From the NCBI GenBank assembly GCA_024640445.1, contig JAHEEZ010000001.1, forward strand, positions 1 through 35,277: a stretch of 35,277 nucleotides of DNA, given 5' to 3'. Below, piece after piece: positions 27,642 to 35,277 of this stretch (within the stretch, counting starts at the first letter, position 1; every line of letters starts with the position of its first letter). The translations under genes and the position numbers were made by a program. Under the pieces are notes generated by a model, which searched no databases, was not told where the DNA came from, and saw nothing but the letters and a program-made list of their open reading frames with translations. Source of the DNA: Acidobacteriota bacterium (GTDB lineage Bacteria > Acidobacteriota > Blastocatellia > Pyrinomonadales > Pyrinomonadaceae).

Positions 27642-28379
27642 CTAGAACGGAAGCAGGGGATATACCATCCGTTCGAGCTCAAGCGCCTTCGGGAAGAGTA
27701 TGTTGTTTTCGAGATGTATGTGCTGATGAAGATCGCGCTCAAGCGCCTCGAGTCTCGCGAACAGCGCGGTGAAGCTCGGGCATGCCCAGTCCGGAAGATC
27801 GTAATCGGCGGTGACCGTCCTCATTCGTTTGAGAACTTCGCCCGCCCGGTCGTGCTCTGCCGACATCACCTGGATGGGTCCCCGTACCGACCCCAAAGGC
27901 GGATCGCCGGCCGAAGGTGAGTTTCCGCGGGACGCAAGTTCTCTCACATAAGGAAACAAGATGGCTTCCTCCTTTCTCATATGCGAGTCAAGGTCTGTAA
28001 AGAGCACACCTGTCAGATGCTTCAGGATCATCAGAGAGGGATGAGTCTCCCCATGTCTTTCCGCCACCTTCTCCATAAGCGGCGTAAGCTGAATCATCTC
28101 CGTCCGCGTGTAAGCGTGATGGGTCTCGAGAATATGGTCGACCAGATCCTCAAGTGAATACTCCGTGAATCGTTCAGCCGCTTCAAATGAGCTGTTATCG
28201 GAAAGCCTGTCCAACCGCTCCTCGATTTCTTCCGGTGTTACCCCGGCATCGCCGCAGGCCTCGGCGAAAGGCTTTCTCCCTCCGCAGCAGTAATCGATAT
28301 GATATTCCTCAAAAACCCTTGTGGAAAGCGGCATCTCAAGGGCTATTTCGCGAACTGTCTTGGTTTGTAATCCTTCCAT
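27642..28379 (-). CDS. ric: iron-sulfur cluster repair di-iron protein (RIC/ScdA/YtfE, DUF542 + hemerythrin)
   Basis: KTVREIALEMPLSTRVFEEYHIDYCCGGRKPFAEAC (DUF542) plus hemerythrin-like His/Glu motifs (HHAYTR, LDSHMRKEEAILFPYV, LHQHIHLENNILFP). Confidence 0.94.
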   Translation of the reverse strand: MEGLQTKTVREIALEMPLSTRVFEEYHIDYCCGGRKPFAEACGDAGVTPEEIEERLDRLSDNSSFEAAERFTEYSLEDLVDHILETHHAYTRTEMIQLTPLMEKVAERHGETHPSLMILKHLTGVLFTDLDSHMRKEEAILFPYVRELASRGNSPSAGDPPLGSVRGPIQVMSAEHDRAGEVLKRMRTVTADYDLPDWACPSFTALFARLEALERDLHQHIHLENNILFPKALELERMVYPLLPF

Positions 28380-28414
28380 TGTGCTCCTTTGCGATATCCC
28401 GTCCGGGACAAATT

Positions 28415-29878
28415 CTAGAAACTATACGCCGCGCCGAGATTGATATGGCCCGCGTCGCGGTCGCCGGTAAGAAAATAGGTGGTGTGGAATCTCCGGAACT
28501 CGCCGCCTATTGAAAGTTGCGGTATCGGCTTGAAGATCACGACGAATGCGTAAGACAGATTTCTGGCTCGCCAGTTCCTTGGCGTAACGCTTAAGAGATC
28601 GTCGTTTTCAGGATCATCAATTCCCGCGGACCCGTATAATGACAGCCGGTCCCGGAGAACAGGGGGTGTAAAGGACACCTGCGCCCAACCGCCGCTCGTG
28701 CGAATCCCACGAACGGTTGCCGGCGGCGACAAACCGGCCTGGGAAACTCCGTAATCCGGGTTGTATCCCTGAAAGATCGCTCCCTGCAAGCCACCCAGAT
28801 TCCTGCCGAAGAACGCTTCGCCCGTGATTCCGATCCGTTTGGCAAGCGGGAAATTCCAATCGAGCGCCAACGCATAGGAGGGAATTCCTTCGGATCCGAC
28901 CTTGGCACGGCCAAGGTGGCCTGACACTGCGAGCGAGCCCGGTTTCCCGGTTCCAAACCAATTCTTTCCCGTATAGGCGAGACGGCTTTCGAATGAGGGA
29001 ACGCCGGACCTGGAAGCCGCGCCGGGCTGCAGCAGAAACGGTGAATCAGCACCAGATGGAAAGTCTCCCGAGGTCGGGGCGAGCACCGCTCCCTGAAAAA
29101 GGAACCGGCCACCCGAGAACTTTCGTTCGACCCTCACCTGGGGCAGCCGCGACCAAAGATTTCCGGAGGCGGCAAATTGAGGGATGGCGGCGGCGGCGAT
29201 CGAAGCTGGATTCAGGGGAGCAAACACAACCCAATCCTGTCCGACCGTAAGTGAGGTCTTTTCCCAATCAAATTTGAGCTTGGCGACCCTCAGGCGGACG
29301 ACCCCGAAATTCTCGCCGACGCCGACGGCAGGCAAACCACCGTAGAAATCCGCCTCGACCACTCCGGTCAACGACGAGTTGCCAATCCGGCCCCCTTCAA
29401 CACGAACGCCGAATCTGGTCTGCCGCAAACTGGCGCCTGAATTCGACTGATCCGAAGATGTCGCCCAAAGCGGTACGTCAGTATTGTTTGTTCCCGAAGT
29501 ATTGCCGAAAGCGTTGAAATAGACGGTGCCGTATGGGATCAGCTTGAGGTTGTTTCCGAGGCTGATTCCAATCTGCTGCGCAGCTTGCGCGGTGGATGTC
29601 TTTGAGCCGGCGTCAACCGCTCCATCTTTAGCACCACCCTTATCGCCGTTAGCGACTTCTTCAGCTTTAGCGGCTTCTTCAGCAGGTATAGCTTTCGAAT
29701 CTTTCGCTATCTCCGTTTTGAGTCTTTCAAGTTCCTCGCGGAGCGCAGACACCTGCCCCTCCATCACCTTCAACCGCTCAAGAAGTATCTGTTCGGTTGG
29801 AGAGGCAGGTGCTTGGGCTTCGATGCCGTATGAAAATGCGGCGGTCATCAGGATCACCGCGAAAAAGATTCTTCGCAT
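28415..29878 (-). CDS. porin-like outer-membrane beta-barrel protein with N-terminal coiled coil
   Basis: Start 29878 (MRRIFFAVILMTAAFSYGIEAQA signal peptide); coiled coil ERLKVMEGQVSALREELERLKTEI; alternating aromatic/Gly-rich beta segments; C-terminal GAAYSF ends in Phe. Confidence 0.8.
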   Translation of the reverse strand: MRRIFFAVILMTAAFSYGIEAQAPASPTEQILLERLKVMEGQVSALREELERLKTEIAKDSKAIPAEEAAKAEEVANGDKGGAKDGAVDAGSKTSTAQAAQQIGISLGNNLKLIPYGTVYFNAFGNTSGTNNTDVPLWATSSDQSNSGASLRQTRFGVRVEGGRIGNSSLTGVVEADFYGGLPAVGVGENFGVVRLRVAKLKFDWEKTSLTVGQDWVVFAPLNPASIAAAAIPQFAASGNLWSRLPQVRVERKFSGGRFLFQGAVLAPTSGDFPSGADSPFLLQPGAASRSGVPSFESRLAYTGKNWFGTGKPGSLAVSGHLGRAKVGSEGIPSYALALDWNFPLAKRIGITGEAFFGRNLGGLQGAIFQGYNPDYGVSQAGLSPPATVRGIRTSGGWAQVSFTPPVLRDRLSLYGSAGIDDPENDDLLSVTPRNWRARNLSYAFVVIFKPIPQLSIGGEFRRFHTTYFLTGDRDAGHINLGAAYSF

Positions 29879-29903
29879 TGTTTCCCTCTTGGTTCCGACT
29901 GTT

Positions 29904-30266
29904 TCAAGCGCCCGGGAAATTCTCGAATCTGAGAACGGTATTGTGACCTTTGTCGTCACGTATCTCCAGGAAATCGTCCTCGCTCAACACGCCAAGTTCG
30001 AATCGCAACGATTTAGCGTTCGAGATCATATGGGTAAAAGGCCTTTCGTCCGGATCGGACTTTCCTCCGAATATTATCTCGACATCGGTTTTCCCGCTCT
30101 TGGTCTCGACAGTCACCGATTTAATGGGCAGCCCGTCTTCGATCCAAAAATCCTGCGTTCCCCTGTCTTCCTCAACAAAAACCGCCAGTCTTGTGGGACG
30201 ACCCCTGTTTCGTGCCAGAAACAGGTCAAGGAAACGCGACCATTCGTGTGTCGTCTTCGTTTCCAT
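29904..30266 (-). CDS. DUF5335-like small protein
   Basis: Start 30266 with RBS AAAGGAG 8 nt upstream (longer ORF to 30371 less likely); HEWSRFLDLFLARNRGRPTRLAVFVEEDRG...NTVLRF resembles DUF5335. Confidence 0.65.
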   Translation of the reverse strand: METKTTHEWSRFLDLFLARNRGRPTRLAVFVEEDRGTQDFWIEDGLPIKSVTVETKSGKTDVEIIFGGKSDPDERPFTHMISNAKSLRFELGVLSEDDFLEIRDDKGHNTVLRFENFPGA

Positions 30267-30324
30267 ATCGATTCTCCTTTGCGGCCAGGCAGTACCGGGC
30301 CGACTGATCAAACCGGCATAAGGA

Positions 30325-30663
30325 TCAATGGTGTCGACCCCTGAGAGTTCGTCTCCCAAGGTCCTTTTCAACCGTGATCTCTAACTTCCGGTCTTTGAAA
30401 TGCTGGATCGCTTCGATGCCGACGTCGCCCGACGTCGTCCAGCGTCTTACCGCTGGTTTCGGAACGGCGATCGTCAATAAGCCATCTTCGAGGCTCGCAC
30501 GAACCTCGTCCTCGTCCGAGCTCTCCAGCGCGAATCTGAGGCTTCCCGCCTCCCCGGGACCGAATTCAACCGTTTCTTCGATCCTTCCGAGGACTGCAAA
30601 ATCATTCAACTCGGCGCTTTCAAGCCGCAAACGCACGGCATTCTCGGTCAAACGCAGTTTCAT
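30325..30663 (-). CDS. DUF7009-like small protein
   Basis: MKLRLTENAVRLRLESAELNDF...VEETVEFGPGEAGSLRFALESS...VGIEAIQHFKDRKLEITVEKDL resembles DUF7009. Confidence 0.6.
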   Translation of the reverse strand: MKLRLTENAVRLRLESAELNDFAVLGRIEETVEFGPGEAGSLRFALESSDEDEVRASLEDGLLTIAVPKPAVRRWTTSGDVGIEAIQHFKDRKLEITVEKDLGRRTLRGRHH

Positions 30664-30733
30664 TAAAGGCGTTCCTCCCCTTGATACAAAGATAGCTGCA
30701 TATCAATGATAGGCGCGGAGGAAGGCCTTCAAT

Positions 30734-30747
30734 ATGATTTAAATCAC
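30734..30747. promoter_or_regulatory. FNR/DNR-like box (ATGAT-TTAA-ATCAC) upstream of the DUF7009-DUF5335-porin-ric-ywiC operon
   Basis: AATATGATTTAAATCA (30731-30746) is 15/16 identical to AATATGATTCAAATCA (14734-14749); centre ~77 bp upstream of the start at 30663. Confidence 0.65.
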
Positions 30748-30784
30748 TTTTCGCGAAGTGTTTTGGAAGAGGGTGGAAGGGTAG

Positions 30785-31429
30785 CTAACGGACGAAATCT
30801 TCGAGAGGTCCAGCGCTGTCAATGAAGATCTTTCCGTGAACGATCCGCACAAGTTCCTTGTCGGCAAGCTTACGGATCGTGCGGATCGCGGTTTCTGTAG
30901 CGAGGCCCGCCATCTCGGCGATATCCTGGCGCCTTAGGGCTATTCTGACCGGCCAGCCCTGTCTTGAGCCCGATGCGAGCTTGAGGAGCACCTTACCGAC
31001 CCGAACTTCCGAAGACAGGGTGCTGTGGATCTGAACTGAGGATGTACGGTCCCTCAGCAGACCGCACATTTGGTCGAGAATCGCAGACTTGAACTCATCG
31101 GATTCATCCATCAATCGTCCAAACTCCCGTCTCGACAACAGAAGGAGTTCGGAAGCCTCCATTGCAACGGCAGTCGCCGGAAATCTCTTTCCATCGAGCG
31201 CCGGCGGTATCGCAAAGACCTCTCCCTCGGAAAATATCCCGATGATGACTTCTTTTCCGTCGGCGGGATAGCGAACCAGCTTGATCCGGCCTCTGGAAAC
31301 GATGGGGAGAAATTCAGCCTTCTCCCCCTCGGTAAAGACGCACTGGTCCTCGCCAAACGTTCGGACACTGCACGAACCCACGACCGTTGTTTTCAGTCCG
31401 GGACTTATGCTTTGTAAGAGTGAATTCAT
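30785..31429 (-). CDS. Crp/Fnr family transcriptional regulator
   Basis: cNMP-binding-like domain (FTEGEKAEFLPIVSRGRIKLVRYPADGKEVIIGIFSEGEVFAIPPAL) and HTH (LRRQDIAEMAGLATETAIRTIRKLADKELVRI). Confidence 0.93.
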   Translation of the reverse strand: MNSLLQSISPGLKTTVVGSCSVRTFGEDQCVFTEGEKAEFLPIVSRGRIKLVRYPADGKEVIIGIFSEGEVFAIPPALDGKRFPATAVAMEASELLLLSRREFGRLMDESDEFKSAILDQMCGLLRDRTSSVQIHSTLSSEVRVGKVLLKLASGSRQGWPVRIALRRQDIAEMAGLATETAIRTIRKLADKELVRIVHGKIFIDSAGPLEDFVR

Positions 31430-32145
31430 TGAGCAACGCCAGGCGCGGCCTGTCCTGCCTTTCCGATCTCTTCCTTCAGCTTCGGAATCGCCTGGTTTCC
31501 GGGATCCGCCTGTTCAAGCCTCGCGAGCGTCGCGTTGGCATTCGGGACGTCGCCTTTCTTCGTGTATGCGACGACCAGGTTCTGGAGCGTCTGCGGATGC
31601 TTTGGATCGATCTCGAGAGACTTTGTGAAATCGGCGACCGCGCGATCATAGTCGGGCGGCTGGCGGAAAATGTATGTCAGGCCCATATCCGTTCGCACGC
31701 TGACGTCGTCCGGCTTCAGTTCAAGGGCTCTCGCGTACCACTTCTCCGCTTCCTCGAACTTGCTTGCGTCAAAGCTCGCGTTCCCGAGATTGACGATCAC
31801 GGGATAGTCGTCCGGCTTAACCTTGTTTGCCTGCGTGTAATACTTGATCGCGTTGTCGAACTGTTGTATCTGGTAATGGAGTTCGCCTGCCTTCACCTGA
31901 GCGTCGAAGTTGTTCGGGTCCTTGTCTGCGGCCTCAATGGCGGCCTGAACTTCCTGCATCGACGCGGCGGGCACTTGTCCCGGCTGGCCGGGAAACTGCG
32001 GATGATCCTGGGGCAATCCGAGCGGGTTAGCGGCGACCGCTCCGGGAGGAACGGCATTCTTGTTCAGATAGTTCGCTCCCATGAACCCGATTATAAGACC
32101 GGCCAGCAAACCAACGACTACAAATAGGACATTTTCTTTGTTCAT
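31426..32145 (-). CDS. membrane-anchored TPR protein (NrfG/CcmI-like)
   Basis: N-terminal TM (VLFVVVGLLAGLIIGFMGANYL), several TPR repeats (FDNAIKYYTQANKVKPDDYPVIVNLGNASFDASKFEEAEKWYARALELKPDD); 4-nt overlap with the regulator gene. Confidence 0.88.
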   Translation of the reverse strand: MNKENVLFVVVGLLAGLIIGFMGANYLNKNAVPPGAVAANPLGLPQDHPQFPGQPGQVPAASMQEVQAAIEAADKDPNNFDAQVKAGELHYQIQQFDNAIKYYTQANKVKPDDYPVIVNLGNASFDASKFEEAEKWYARALELKPDDVSVRTDMGLTYIFRQPPDYDRAVADFTKSLEIDPKHPQTLQNLVVAYTKKGDVPNANATLARLEQADPGNQAIPKLKEEIGKAGQAAPGVAQ

Positions 32146-32257
32146 TATCTCTTCGATCCAGTATTTTAAGGGCCCGCGGATCCCGCCGGCCGAATTCTTC
32201 TGATTTCAAAAACCCAATTATATCAAACGCGCCGGGCGTCTGCCTCCGCGGCGCGAA

Positions 32258-33742
32258 CTAGTCTTCATAAAGATCGTCGGAAATTTCACCTGAAAATTTC
32301 TCGAACAGTGCCGGAAACTTGTCATACGGCCGATTCGTGTCGCCCGCGATCCTGACCCTAATGCCCTCGGCCTCAGTGTCGGCGCGGAACCAGATCCGCT
32401 TGTGCGAAAAGAGAAACAGACCCATCAGTGAAATAACAAGGAGCCCGAATCCTGCATAGAGAAAAGGCTGGCCCGGATCTCTCCTGATGAAGAGAATGTG
32501 CCGGTCGGCTACCCTTTCGAAGTCCTTTATTCGAAATGTATAGCCGGCGACAGGATTATTCGCAATGGGCGTTTCAGCCACAACACCGCCGAATGCGAAA
32601 GCAGTGTGTTTCTTTCCATCCGGTGAGACTACCTCAATAACCGCCGCCGGGCTTTCATAATCCGAGGTATCGTCTGCCGGATTTTCATTCCGCATATCAA
32701 AACCGGCCCGGAAATCGACAAAGCGCAGCTCGGTCCCGTCCTTGAGTACCACGCTTCCACCCCTCTTGATCGAGACCGATTCGGGCGTCCCTTGTTCGGG
32801 AATCGCGGTCAATGTAAGCACTCGAGCCTTTCCGAGCGGCACGACGGACGAATGAAAGATCCTGTAGCCCTTGTAATCGAATGGGGAATTGACACTTACC
32901 GTCGCCCGGGTCTCCTTCTTCCCGTCGATGATCGTGAGGTCCGTTATCCAGTCCAAAGTGTTCGAGGCTCTTATCGAGCCGCTCGTATCTATCAGCTTTT
33001 GCCGAATATCGCTGCAATGCACCTCGAACGGAAGATCAATCGTCATCCGTCTCGTCTGGTCAGGAGAAACCACGTTTGTAGTGATCTGCCGTGACGTCAT
33101 GCCGGGACTTAGCGTCATTTCGCCGCTTTGCGCCGACCAGGAAGTCAAAAGTCCGCCCAAGAGAATCAGTAAAAGCGATACGTGAGCGGCATATGTGCCC
33201 AGCACATTCCATGCGCCCTTTTGGGCGAAGACGAACCGTGCACCGCCCGCCGATTCTGTCCTGATGTCACGGAATCTGCGCTTTTGGAGCCGCTCTGCCG
33301 CAGCACTCGCCGCACTGTCCACGTCGCCAGAAAAAAGGAAATAGTCTTTGAAATGCGGTTTGGCCTCGAAGCCCGAAGGCGACATTGTCACACTCGGTTT
33401 AGTGATCAGTTTCCAGGATGAGGGAAACAGATCGATCGATGAGAGTATGATGTTTAGCGAGAGCGCTGCCAGAAGGAGCCTGAAATACCAGGAATGGTAG
33501 ATATCGAACAGATCGAGCCAAACGAACACTTTGCGCTGATACGGCCCAAGTTCTGCTAGAAAAGCGGGAAAACCGGCTACGTTTTCCTGAACGACGAATA
33601 TCCCGATCAGGCTTAGAATCCCTATAGCGATAAGCAGAAAGATCCCGAAGCGGACAGAACTGAAGAACCGCAGGAACCTGGACACTGGGTCCATGAACTT
33701 TCTTCTCTTTTGCCCGCTTCTTTTCGATTCCGACATTCGCAA
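32258..33742 (-). CDS. resB: cytochrome c biogenesis protein ResB/Ccs1
   Basis: RFFSSVRFGIFLLIAIGILSLIGIFVVQ N-terminus, several TM helices, NSPFDYKGYRIFHSSV, GFGLLVISLMGLFLFSHKRIWFR C-terminus. Confidence 0.93.
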   Translation of the reverse strand: MRMSESKRSGQKRRKFMDPVSRFLRFFSSVRFGIFLLIAIGILSLIGIFVVQENVAGFPAFLAELGPYQRKVFVWLDLFDIYHSWYFRLLLAALSLNIILSSIDLFPSSWKLITKPSVTMSPSGFEAKPHFKDYFLFSGDVDSAASAAAERLQKRRFRDIRTESAGGARFVFAQKGAWNVLGTYAAHVSLLLILLGGLLTSWSAQSGEMTLSPGMTSRQITTNVVSPDQTRRMTIDLPFEVHCSDIRQKLIDTSGSIRASNTLDWITDLTIIDGKKETRATVSVNSPFDYKGYRIFHSSVVPLGKARVLTLTAIPEQGTPESVSIKRGGSVVLKDGTELRFVDFRAGFDMRNENPADDTSDYESPAAVIEVVSPDGKKHTAFAFGGVVAETPIANNPVAGYTFRIKDFERVADRHILFIRRDPGQPFLYAGFGLLVISLMGLFLFSHKRIWFRADTEAEGIRVRIAGDTNRPYDKFPALFEKFSGEISDDLYED

Positions 33743-33795
33743 ATCTGGTCTTTTTTGGCTAATTCAAATACTAACAAGCGTTTCCCCAAAGGCTT

Positions 33796-33811
33796 TGTGA
33801 CTAACGTCACA
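33796..33811. promoter_or_regulatory. CRP/HcpR-type operator TGTGA-CTAACG-TCACA in the divergent resB / nonaheme cytochrome promoter
   Basis: Perfect TGTGA-N6-TCACA inverted repeat centred ~62 bp from the resB start and ~73 bp from the cytochrome start. Confidence 0.6.
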
Positions 33812-33876
33812 TCAATTCCCAAACCGGCATTTTATTATTGTGACGTCTTAGAAATGGACATTCAGTCCTTGCGGAA

Positions 33877-35067
33877 ATGATATCTATCAGAAAAAGAAAG
33901 ACGCTCATCGGACCTTTGGTTGCGCTCGCATTCTTTGCGCTTGCAGGGTCCGTTTTTCTTTATTCAACTGCTTCGCGGACGGTCGGCGCCGCCCCCGGCG
34001 GACCGGTTGACGACAAAGCGCAGCCGGCCGCGCAAGGCTCCAAATACTCAAAGTTCTCGCACGACGTCCCTGAACACAAGAAGAAGGAGTGCGCCGAATG
34101 CCATAAATTCCCATCGTCGAACTGGGAAAAGGTGAGACCGGAAGGTGAGGCGATCCCCGACATCACAGATTATCCGAAGCACGACTCCTGCGTCGGCTGC
34201 CACAGGCAGCAGTTCTTCAGCGGACCGAAACCCGCGATCTGCACCAACTGTCACACGAATCCAGGTCCCAGGGACAGTTCCAGGCACCCGTTTCCAAATC
34301 CCCGGGAGCTCTATGACGAGTCTCCGAAAGGCAAGCGTTCATTCTCAGCGTTCGCGGTAAACTTCCCGCACGAGATGCACGTGGCGATGATGGGTTCCAA
34401 CACAGTGTCTCCGGACCGTTCAATTTTTGCAAAGGTCGGATTTCGCAAAACGGTCCAGTCGGAAACCTGTGCGATGTGCCATCAGGTCCTGAAACCTCAA
34501 GGTGACGGCGAAGAAGAATACGTGACCAAACCGCCGGAGAAATTGGGCGATGCATTCTGGCTTAAGAAGGGGACATTTATGTCCGCGCCTGTCGGCCACA
34601 CTCAGTGCTTCACCTGCCATTCCGCCGATGGGGGCTTGAGTCCCTCGCCGCAAGATTGCGGGACGTGCCACAAACTGCAGCCAAAGGACGCGAAGACAGA
34701 TTTCGATCCGGCAGCTGCCGCAAAGATGGAAGTCATCGACAAACTCCTGATCGCTTCCTGGAGACGCAGGACCTCGTCCGCCACTTTCAGGCACGAGTGG
34801 TTCAGTCATGCCGACCAGGACTGCACGGCATGCCACAACATTTCAGCACTTTCCCCATCTGACCCAAAGGTCAAAGCGGTGTCGGTCACCGCGTGCAGCG
34901 GTTGCCACATTACAGCGACATCGGACGATGGCGGAATATTGAATTTTGAGATCGATTCGAGGACGAAGGACCCTAAGTTCGAGTGCGTCAAGTGCCATCT
35001 TGGATACAGTTCGCTCCTGATCCCTGAATCGCATCCGCAGGCGATCAAGTCGATGGGTGGAGACTGA
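33877..35067 (+). CDS. membrane-anchored multiheme cytochrome c (9 CXXCH)
   Basis: N-terminal TM/signal anchor; CAECH, CVGCH, CTNCH, CAMCH, CFTCH, CGTCH, CTACH, CSGCH, CVKCH. Confidence 0.93.
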   Translation: MISIRKRKTLIGPLVALAFFALAGSVFLYSTASRTVGAAPGGPVDDKAQPAAQGSKYSKFSHDVPEHKKKECAECHKFPSSNWEKVRPEGEAIPDITDYPKHDSCVGCHRQQFFSGPKPAICTNCHTNPGPRDSSRHPFPNPRELYDESPKGKRSFSAFAVNFPHEMHVAMMGSNTVSPDRSIFAKVGFRKTVQSETCAMCHQVLKPQGDGEEEYVTKPPEKLGDAFWLKKGTFMSAPVGHTQCFTCHSADGGLSPSPQDCGTCHKLQPKDAKTDFDPAAAAKMEVIDKLLIASWRRRTSSATFRHEWFSHADQDCTACHNISALSPSDPKVKAVSVTACSGCHITATSDDGGILNFEIDSRTKDPKFECVKCHLGYSSLLIPESHPQAIKSMGGD

Positions 35068-35077
35068 ACTGGGGAGA

Positions 35078-35277
35078 TTGAAGATCAGAACACAGTCCAC
35101 GAAGCGGCTCCCGAACTTCAGACCGGTGCAATCATTGATCGTAGTGATCTTTTTGGCGGCGGTTTTCGGTTACGGATTTTCAGGATGCGGAGGTTCGGAA
35201 GAGCAGTTGGCGGACAACTCGAACCAGAATACGGAAGTTAACGATCAGTCAGGCCTTCCCGCCAACCTGACGAACGC
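35078..35277 (+). CDS. partial CDS, predicted lipoprotein (TTG start, runs off window)
   Basis: TTG 35078 after ggggag; LKIRTQSTKRLPNFRPVQSLIVVIFLAAVFGYGFSGCGGSEEQLADNSNQ with lipobox FSGC; open to the window end. Not in the supplied ORF track. Confidence 0.6.
   Translation, partial: MKIRTQSTKRLPNFRPVQSLIVVIFLAAVFGYGFSGCGGSEEQLADNSNQNTEVNDQSGLPANLTN

Noticed and set aside
1-35277. CRISPR arrays, transposases, integrases, tRNA or rRNA genes
   Set aside because: No regularly spaced repeats, DDE/recombinase motifs or tRNA/rRNA-like sequences were seen on reading both strands; no dedicated search tool was available.

Overview
This 35.3 kb window has about 58% GC by eye and carries no mobile elements, CRISPR arrays or RNA genes that I could support. 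It resembles an Acidobacteriota (Blastocatellia-like) chromosome, but that assignment is an inference. Positions 1-14.7 kb are mostly housekeeping genes: S9 peptidase, DUF4242 protein, 2-oxoacid dehydrogenase E2, OmpA-like protein, VWFA protein, Cys-motif protein, NadE, receiver-HATPase fusion, DUF374 acyltransferase, CDF transporter and PLP decarboxylase. Positions 14.8-35.3 kb form an anaerobic-respiration island. A tightly packed + strand operon encodes a GltD-like FAD/2x[4Fe-4S] oxidoreductase, a Tat-type Rieske protein, fused cytochrome b, a 7-CXXCH cytochrome c, a Tat-exported NarG/NXR-like molybdopterin catalytic subunit, a NarH-like beta subunit, a lipoprotein ethylbenzene-dehydrogenase-type gamma (heme b) subunit and a NarJ/TorD chaperone. 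It converges on a - strand operon encoding DUF7009, DUF5335, a porin-like protein, RIC/YtfE and a YwiC-like protein. Further downstream are a Crp/Fnr regulator, an NrfG-like TPR protein, ResB and a 9-CXXCH cytochrome c. The most interesting observations are: (1) an extracytoplasmic nitrate reductase or nitrite oxidoreductase genetically fused to a Rieske/cytochrome b complex with an NAD(P)H-type flavoprotein module; (2) a non-canonical Cys-x3-Asp-x3-Cys FS0 motif in the catalytic subunit; and (3) a 16-nt FNR-like motif (15/16 identical) upstream of both convergent operons, one copy lying inside a perfect 44-bp palindrome.
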